Positions 58,778 through 64,000 of a DNA stretch of 64,000 nucleotides are shown in pieces (within the stretch, counting starts at the first letter, position 1; the number at the start of each line of letters is the position of its first letter). The notes under the pieces are model-generated. The model did not search any database and was not told the origin of the DNA. It was given only the letters and a program-made list of their open reading frames with translations. Where the stretch lies: assembly GCF_027627575.1 (NCBI RefSeq), contig NZ_CP114065.1, positions 2,604,001-2,668,000 on the forward strand, given 5' to 3'. Both the position numbers and the translations under genes were made by a program. Source of the stretch: Kribbella sp. CA-293567. Lineage in GTDB: Bacteria > Actinomycetota > Actinomycetes > Propionibacteriales > Kribbellaceae.

Positions 58778-59683
58778 TTAGTTGACGGCGTCGACGACCG
58801 CCCGCACGATCGGTGCGGCGACGGTGAAGGTGGGCACGACCAGGAGCAGCACGGCAGCTGTGTAGGCCGTGACTGCCAGCAGTGTGGAGTTGGGCTCGGG
58901 ATCGGCCAGGCGCTGGACCCGGAGGACTGTGGCCGACTTGGCCATCGCCAGGCCGGCCTCTGGTGCAGTGGAGCCGGCCAGAGCGACCAGTGCCCGCGCC
59001 AGCGGCAGTGAGCCGTTGCGGCGACGGGCATCGTCGTCGGCGAGCAGTTCCACCAGTGTGCGCGCCTGCTCCAGGGCCACATCACTTCGCACGAAGCGGG
59101 GAAAGGCCCTGTGAAGTGCGGTGAAGGCCTCCAGTACCAGGTCGTGCCGCGCTCGCAGGTGAGCCTGCTCGTGGGCCAGTACCGCGCGCAGTTCGCCGTC
59201 GTCGAGCCTGTCGAGCGCGCCCACCGACACGACCACCCTGGACCCGCGGATCGCCGGCAGGCAGTAGGCGAGCGGTGTCTCCTCGGCCAGCACCCGAAGA
59301 CCTGGGATCAGTCCGTCCGGCGTCGCCAGTACGTCGACCAGATCGCGGTGACGCCTACGACGTGCCCTGGTCCCGATGGCCACCCGCCCAGCCGACCACA
59401 GCAGCCTGATGCCGACCATGGCCGTCAGTGCGAGCACCAGTGCGGCCGTCAGGTCCCGTGGTGACGACGGGTCGAACCGCGGCTCACCCGGCTGGCCTGC
59501 TGTCGAGTACGACAAGGAGAGCCCGGCCCCGAAGGCCGCCAGTACCGCGGCGATCGAAATCGACTGCCAGAGGGCGATCGCGGCCCGGGGTACGCGGTAC
59601 GGCCAAGCTGCCCGACCCATGAACGCCGGGACCGGCCCGGCGAGCACCAGGGCCAGGGCGGCCAGCAGGAGGGGAGTGATCAC
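58778..59683 (-). CDS. M56-family metallopeptidase (BlaR1-like)
   Basis: This 301-residue membrane peptidase has transmembrane helices at both ends (LLLAALALVLAGPVPAFMG near the start; VTAYTAAVLLLVVPTF near the end) and a cytoplasmic zinc-peptidase domain with AVLAHEQAHLRARHD (HExxH). It has no penicillin-binding sensor domain, as in many actinobacterial homologues. The start overlaps the blaI-like stop (ATGA), so the pair forms one signalling unit in which this protease may inactivate the repressor. Confidence 0.87.
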   Translation of the reverse strand: MITPLLLAALALVLAGPVPAFMGRAAWPYRVPRAAIALWQSISIAAVLAAFGAGLSLSYSTAGQPGEPRFDPSSPRDLTAALVLALTAMVGIRLLWSAGRVAIGTRARRRRHRDLVDVLATPDGLIPGLRVLAEETPLAYCLPAIRGSRVVVSVGALDRLDDGELRAVLAHEQAHLRARHDLVLEAFTALHRAFPRFVRSDVALEQARTLVELLADDDARRRNGSLPLARALVALAGSTAPEAGLAMAKSATVLRVQRLADPEPNSTLLAVTAYTAAVLLLVVPTFTVAAPIVRAVVDAVN

Positions 59684-60066
59684 CCGTCCCGCGCCTCCAG
59701 CCGAGCCAGCGCGTCGCGGAGCAGCGCTGCCTCCTCATCACTGACCTGCCCGACGAATCGGACCAGCGCCTCGCGGCGGTCACCGGCCCGGTCCAGCGCG
59801 TCCCGCATCAGGTCGGCGGCCATCTCCTCGCGCGGCGCGGCGGCCTTGTACTGCCAGGCCTTGCCGGCTCGCTCGCGCTCGGTCAGCTGCTTCTTCGCCA
59901 GCCGGTCCAGCACGGTCATCACGGTGGTGTAGGCCAGCTCCCGGGTGCCGGACAGGCGCTCGTGCACCTCGCGCACCGTGAGCGCGCCGTCGGCGGCCCA
60001 GAGCTGCTCCATCACCAGCCGCTCCAGGTCGCCCAGCGGGCGGGGAGCCTTCTCGTCGGTGGGCAT
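59680..60066 (-). CDS. BlaI/MecI/CopY-family repressor
   Basis: This 128-residue winged-helix repressor has LGDLERLVMEQLWAADGALT, LAYTTVMTVLDRLAKKQLTE and REGKAWQY-like RERAGKAWQYKAA, followed by the dimerisation helices. Three matching dyads (60080-60161) lie between it and cydA, so it should repress both itself and the cyd operon. The coupled M56 peptidase is the likely inactivator. Confidence 0.92.
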   Translation of the reverse strand: MPTDEKAPRPLGDLERLVMEQLWAADGALTVREVHERLSGTRELAYTTVMTVLDRLAKKQLTERERAGKAWQYKAAAPREEMAADLMRDALDRAGDRREALVRFVGQVSDEEAALLRDALARLEARDG

Positions 60067-60079
60067 GTGACCAGTGTAA

Positions 60080-60161
60080 CTACACGTTGTAGTAGGTCTG
60101 CGGCCGGATCTACTACGACACGTCGTAGATCTGCGTTAGGCTCTACTACGTAACGTCGTAG
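60080..60161. promoter_or_regulatory. Three BlaI-type operators in the blaI/cydA promoter
   Basis: CTACGAC-AC-GTCGTAG (60113-60128) is a perfect dyad. CTACGTA-AC-GTCGTAG (60146-60161) differs by one pair. CTACA-CGT-TGTAG (60080-60092) is a third, related dyad. Centres are about 33-34 bases apart, three helical turns, suggesting cooperative binding of BlaI dimers. Such TAC/GTA dyads are typical of BlaI sites. Confidence 0.75.
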
Positions 60162-60180
60162 ATCGTCCCGGAGGGCTCCG

Positions 60181-61590
60181 ATGGACACGCTCGACCTGGC
60201 GCGGTGGCAGTTCGCGATCACCACCGTCTACCACTTCTTCTTCGTCCCGGTGACGTTGTCGCTGGTCGCGATCACGGCCGGTCTGCAGACCGCCTGGTAC
60301 CGGACCGGCAAGGACAAGTACCTGCGGCTGACCAAGTTCTACGGCAAGTTGTTCCTGATCAACATCGCGATGGGGGTCGTCACCGGCCTGGTGCAGGAGT
60401 TCCAGTTCGGGATGAACTGGAGCGCCTACTCCCGCTTCGTCGGCGACGTCTTCGGCGCCCCGCTGGCGCTGGAGGGGCTGCTGGCCTTCTTCTTCGAGTC
60501 CACCTTCATCGGCTTGTGGATCTTCGGCTGGGACCGGCTGCCGAAGAGGATCCACCTGGCCTGCATCTGGATGGTGGTGCTGGGCACCCAGTTGTCGGCG
60601 TACTTCATCCTGGCCGCCAACTCCTGGATGCAGAACCCGGTCGGCTTCCGGATCAACGCCGAGCGCGGCCGGGCCGAGCTGACCGACATCGGCGCCGTGC
60701 TGACCAACAAGGTCGTGCTGGTCACCTACCCGCACACGATCTTCGCCGCCTTCGTGGTCGGCGGGTCGTTCGTCGCCGGGGTGGCGATCTGGCACCTGGT
60801 CCGGCGGCCCGGCGTCGACGTGGCCGCGTTCCGTACGGCGCTCCGTCTCGGTGCGGTGATCGTCCTGGTGGCCGGCGCCGGCGTCGCGCTCAGCGGTGAC
60901 CAGCAGGGCAAGGTGATGACCGAGGTGCAGCCGATGAAGATGGCCGCGGCCGAGGCGCTGTACGAGACGGAGAAGCCGGCCGCGCTGTCGCTGTTCACCA
61001 TCGGCAGCCTGGACGGCTCCCGGGAGATCTACTCGGTCAAGATCCCGTACCTGCTCTCCTTCCTCGGCACCGGGCACTTCGACGGCGAGGTGAGGGGGAT
61101 CAACTCGCTGCAGCAGGCGTACGAGGAGCTGTACGGGCCGGGCTCGTACAACCCGAACATCCCGCTCACCTACTGGACCTTCCGGCTGATGATCGGGGTC
61201 GGGATGGCCTCGGTCGGGATCGCCGCGTGGTTGCTATGGGCAACGAGACGGGGCCGGGCGCCGGACCGCCGGCTGGTCTGGCTGGCGCTGCCGTTGCCGC
61301 TGCTGCCGCTGGCCGCGAACGCGTTCGGCTGGATCTTCACCGAAACCGGCCGGCAGCCCTGGCTGGTGTTCGGTCTGCTGCCCACCTCGGCCGGCGTCTC
61401 ACCGAGCACGTCGATGACGGAGGTGCTGATCTCGATGATCGGCTTCCTGGTCCTGTACGGCGTCCTGGCGGTGGTCGAGGTGAAGCTGATGCTCCGCACC
61501 ATCCGGGGCGGGCTGGCCGGCACCTCGCCGGAGCCCGACACCCCCGACGACCCCGGGGAAGCCGCCAAGCCACTGTCCTTCACGTACTAG
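60181..61590 (+). CDS. cydA: Cytochrome bd ubiquinol/menaquinol oxidase subunit I
   Basis: CydA carries the hemes of the high-affinity terminal oxidase bd. The 469-residue membrane protein has LARWQFAITTVYHFFFVPVT (heme b595 His region), GLVQEFQFGMNW, the quinol-site Q-loop in the middle and GRQPWLVFGLLPT near the end. The Q-loop is of the short type. ATG 60181 follows GGAGGG. It opens the cydABD operon under the BlaI-type operators. Such oxidases work under low oxygen or when the main oxidase is inhibited. Confidence 0.95.
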   Translation: MDTLDLARWQFAITTVYHFFFVPVTLSLVAITAGLQTAWYRTGKDKYLRLTKFYGKLFLINIAMGVVTGLVQEFQFGMNWSAYSRFVGDVFGAPLALEGLLAFFFESTFIGLWIFGWDRLPKRIHLACIWMVVLGTQLSAYFILAANSWMQNPVGFRINAERGRAELTDIGAVLTNKVVLVTYPHTIFAAFVVGGSFVAGVAIWHLVRRPGVDVAAFRTALRLGAVIVLVAGAGVALSGDQQGKVMTEVQPMKMAAAEALYETEKPAALSLFTIGSLDGSREIYSVKIPYLLSFLGTGHFDGEVRGINSLQQAYEELYGPGSYNPNIPLTYWTFRLMIGVGMASVGIAAWLLWATRRGRAPDRRLVWLALPLPLLPLAANAFGWIFTETGRQPWLVFGLLPTSAGVSPSTSMTEVLISMIGFLVLYGVLAVVEVKLMLRTIRGGLAGTSPEPDTPDDPGEAAKPLSFTY

Positions 61591-61603
61591 AGGTGGTCCG
61601 AGC

Positions 61604-62602
61604 ATGGAACTGACAACCGTCTGGTTCGCGATCATCGCGTTCTTCTGGATCGGGTACTTCGTCCTCGAGGGGTTCGACTTCGGGGTCGGCATCCTGCTGC
61701 GGGTGCTCGGCCGGGACGAGCCGGAGCGGCGGGCCGTGATCACCACCATCGGCCCGGTCTGGGACGGCAACGAGGTGTGGCTGATCGTCGCCGGCGCGAT
61801 GACGTTCGCGGCCTTCCCCGAGTGGTACGCGACGCTCTTCAGCGGGTTCTACCTGCCATTGTTCGCAGTACTGGTCTCGCTGATCCTGCGCGGGGTGGCG
61901 CTGGAGTACCGCGGCAAGCGCGACGACCTGCCGTGGCGCGACCGGATGGACACCCTGATCGCGATCGGCTCGCTGCTGCCCGCGCTGCTGTGGGGCATCG
62001 TCTTCGCCAACCTCGTCCGCGGCCTGCCGATCGACGCCTCCCACGAGTTCACCGGCACCCTGGGGACGCTGCTCAACCCGTTCGCCCTGTTCGGTGGCGT
62101 GGCCTTCACGATGCTGTTCGTCGCCCATGGCGCGATCTTCCTGGCCCTGAAGACGACCGGTGAGCTGCGGGCACGAGCCAACCGGACGGCCTCGGCGACG
62201 GGCCTGATCGCGGCCGTGCTGGTGGTCGGCTTCCTGGCGTGCGCGCACGGACTGCGAGGCGACACCGAATCGGTGGCCGTCGCCGGGGCCGCCGCCGTCG
62301 CGCTGGTCGCTGCGTTGGTCGCCAACAAACTCGGGCGCGAGGGCTGGGCGTTCGCCGGGACCGCGCTGGCGGTCGGATTGGGAGTCGCCTCGTTGTTCGT
62401 GGCGATGTTCCCGGCGGTGATGCCCTCCACCCTCGATCCGGCGTGGAGCCTGACGGTCACCAACGCGGCGTCCTCGGCGTACACGTTGAAGGTGCTGACG
62501 GTGATCGCGGCGATCTTCACGCCGCTGGTGATGCTGTACCAGGGCTGGACCTACTGGGTCTTCCGTCAGCGAGTCCGCGTCGAGACGGTGACAGTGCCGT
62601 GA
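61604..62602 (+). CDS. cydB: Cytochrome bd oxidase subunit II
   Basis: This 332-residue partner of CydA has about eight membrane helices, the N-terminal VWFAIIAFFWIGYFVLEGFD followed by FGVGILLRVLGRDEPERR, GPVWDGNEVWLIVAGAMTFA and FHGA-like VAHGAIFLALKTTGEL, typical of CydB. It starts 14 bases after cydA and overlaps cydD (GTGA). Confidence 0.95.
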   Translation: MELTTVWFAIIAFFWIGYFVLEGFDFGVGILLRVLGRDEPERRAVITTIGPVWDGNEVWLIVAGAMTFAAFPEWYATLFSGFYLPLFAVLVSLILRGVALEYRGKRDDLPWRDRMDTLIAIGSLLPALLWGIVFANLVRGLPIDASHEFTGTLGTLLNPFALFGGVAFTMLFVAHGAIFLALKTTGELRARANRTASATGLIAAVLVVGFLACAHGLRGDTESVAVAGAAAVALVAALVANKLGREGWAFAGTALAVGLGVASLFVAMFPAVMPSTLDPAWSLTVTNAASSAYTLKVLTVIAAIFTPLVMLYQGWTYWVFRQRVRVETVTVP

Positions 62603-64000
62603 AGCCACTCGATCCGCGGTTGCTGCGGCGGGCCAGGAGCGCCCGGGTGTTCCTGGTCGCGTCGGTCGTGATCGGAGTGGCCACCGGGCTGCTGATCGTG
62701 GTGCAGGCGGTGCTGCTCGCGCGGGGCATCACCGATGTGGTGCTGCGCGGCGAGGGGGTCGGTCAGGTCGCGTGGCTGCTGGTCGGAGTACTGGCCGCGC
62801 GGGCCGTGCTGGTGTGGGTGCAGGAGGTGGTCGCTCAGCGGGCGGCGGCAGCGGTGAAGTCGACGCTGCGGCGGCAGGTGCTCGAGCACTCGCTCAAGCT
62901 TGGACCTGCGTGGCTGAGTGGCGAGCGGAGCAGCGCGCTGACCACCTTGCTCACCAAGGGCCTTGACGACCTCGACCCGTACTTCGCGCGCTACCTACCG
63001 CAGTTGGTGCTCGCCTCGACTGTGCCGGCCGGTGTGGTCGGCTGGATGGCTACTGGTGACCTCATCGCCGCCGGGACGGTGGTGGTGACGCTGCCGCTCA
63101 TCCCGATCTTCATGGCGTTGGTCGGCTGGGCTACGCAGGCGCACAGCCGGCGGCGGCAGCACGCGCTCGCAGTACTGGCTCACCACTTCTCGGACGTGGT
63201 GGCCGGGCTACCGACGCTGAAGCTGTTCGGGCGAGCGAAGGGGCAGGTCGGCGCGGTACGGAAGGTGACCGACCAGCACAGAGCAGCGTCCATGAAGAGT
63301 CTGCGGCTGGCGTTCCTGTCGTCGTTCGTCCTGGAACTGCTGGCAAGCATCTCGGTGGCGCTCGTCGCGGTCGGTGTCGGGCTTCGGCTGATCGACGGCA
63401 AGCTCGGCCTGGAGACCGCGCTGCTGGTGCTGATCCTGGCGCCGGAGGCCTACCTGCCGCTGCGGCAGGTAGGTGCGCACTTCCACGCGAGTGCGGACGG
63501 GGTTGCGGCGAGCGAGGAGGTCTTCCGGGTGCTGGAGACATCGCTGCCCGAGCGGGGGGAGCGGACCGACGTGCCGGATCTGCGGGTGACTCCGCTGCAG
63601 TTGCACGACGTGACAGTGCGGTATCCGGGTCGGGACGAGCCTGCGTTGGAGAGCTTCGACCTGGAGCTGTCGCCGGGTGAGGTGGTTGCCCTTGCTGGGC
63701 CTAGTGGGGCCGGCAAATCCACTGTGCTGGCGGCGGTGCTCGGCTTCGTCGTACCGGAGCGTGGGGTGGTGGTGGCTGGTGGAACTGCTGCCGACGAGTT
63801 CGCCCCCGAATGCTGGCGGAAGCAGTTGGCCTGGGTGCCGCAGCGGCCGGGACTTCGGGTGGGCAGCATCGCGGACAACATCCGCCTGGGGCGCCCCGAA
63901 GCCACAGATGACCAGGTACTGCAGGCGCTGGCTGAGGCAGGTGCCTCGGAGTTGGACCCGGGACAAGCGGTCGGGGAAGGCGGCCAGTTGCTGTCGGGCG
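62599..64000 (+). CDS. cydD: ABC transporter for cytochrome bd assembly (partial, 3' end outside window)
   Basis: CydD, with CydC, exports glutathione/cysteine-type thiols or otherwise supports cytochrome bd assembly. The 467 residues seen cover the N-terminal six-helix domain (start VKPLDPRLLRRARSARVFLV; FMALVGWATQAHSRRRQ) and most of the ATPase domain: Walker A LAGPSGAGKSTVLAAVLGF, Q-loop WVPQRPGLRVG, and LLSG where the signature begins at the right edge. GTG 62599 overlaps the cydB stop. It cannot be told whether CydC is fused or separate. Confidence 0.9.
   Translation, partial: MKPLDPRLLRRARSARVFLVASVVIGVATGLLIVVQAVLLARGITDVVLRGEGVGQVAWLLVGVLAARAVLVWVQEVVAQRAAAAVKSTLRRQVLEHSLKLGPAWLSGERSSALTTLLTKGLDDLDPYFARYLPQLVLASTVPAGVVGWMATGDLIAAGTVVVTLPLIPIFMALVGWATQAHSRRRQHALAVLAHHFSDVVAGLPTLKLFGRAKGQVGAVRKVTDQHRAASMKSLRLAFLSSFVLELLASISVALVAVGVGLRLIDGKLGLETALLVLILAPEAYLPLRQVGAHFHASADGVAASEEVFRVLETSLPERGERTDVPDLRVTPLQLHDVTVRYPGRDEPALESFDLELSPGEVVALAGPSGAGKSTVLAAVLGFVVPERGVVVAGGTAADEFAPECWRKQLAWVPQRPGLRVGSIADNIRLGRPEATDDQVLQALAEAGASELDPGQAVGEGGQLLSG

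Noticed and set aside
1..64000. CRISPR arrays, transposases, integrases and prophage genes.
   Set aside because: None was recognised on either strand; the only tandem repeats are those at 29218-29253 and 37063-37206.

Overview
The window is high-GC, densely packed actinobacterial DNA. The conserved run ddl - DUF3515 lipoprotein - Lrp-type domain - thiL - thiD ... rpmB - DhaL-family kinase - recG - rsmD - coaD - DUF177 - rpmF - rnc - mutM - smc is typical of Actinobacteria. Protein style and gene content suggest the Nocardioidaceae/Kribbellaceae area (possibly Kribbella). That genus guess is inference, because no rRNA or other decisive marker is present. No tRNA, rRNA, CRISPR array, insertion sequence or prophage was seen, and no gene-free stretch exceeds 300 bases.

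Region 1 (1-1324) is the tail of a DeoR-type regulator and an MFS permease. Region 2 (1349-21360) is the most striking part: what looks like a complete and unusual biosynthetic gene cluster. It combines (a) sulfate activation to PAPS (cysN, cysD, cysC) plus a sulfotransferase; (b) preQ0 synthesis (folE, queE, queD, queC) with an embedded aminoglycoside-phosphotransferase-like kinase; (c) a stand-alone acyl carrier protein, a class II aminoacyl-tRNA-synthetase-like protein that reads as an amino acid:[carrier protein] ligase, and a stand-alone condensation domain; (d) two glycosyltransferases, a GMC flavin oxidoreductase with its gluconate-2-dehydrogenase-subunit-3-like partner, and a StrS/DegT-type aminotransferase for sugar tailoring; (e) a two-gene ABC exporter; and (f) a ParB-domain protein that may be the regulator. 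My working model is a preQ0-derived (7-deazapurine) glycoside carrying an amino sugar, an aminoacyl group and a sulfate or sulfamate. The structure is inference; the gene content is seen directly.

Region 3 (21376-24696) holds a Cys/Met-metabolism PLP enzyme and a TetR regulator divergent from a cytochrome P450 and 3Fe-4S ferredoxin pair. Region 4 (24809-53715) is the conserved housekeeping run. It is interrupted after ddl by an accessory block (26015-29792: NmrA-like reductase, NTF2-like protein, TetR, ECF42-type sigma factor, YCII protein) and after thiD by a second block (32569-40706: DinB-like protein, esterase, monooxygenase, ROK regulator, HAD enzymes, MFS permease with an internal 18-nt repeat, and a Gfo/Idh/MocA-aldo/keto reductase fusion). 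Region 5 (53748-58769) carries a Phd/PIN toxin-antitoxin pair, a TetR/alcohol dehydrogenase pair with matching operators, an ECF sigma/anti-sigma pair, a threonine-aldolase-like enzyme and a 32-residue membrane protein. Region 6 (58778-64000) is a BlaI/M56 peptidase pair divergent from cydA-cydB-cydD (cytochrome bd oxidase and its ABC assembly factor), with three BlaI-like dyads in the shared promoter. cydD runs off the right edge.
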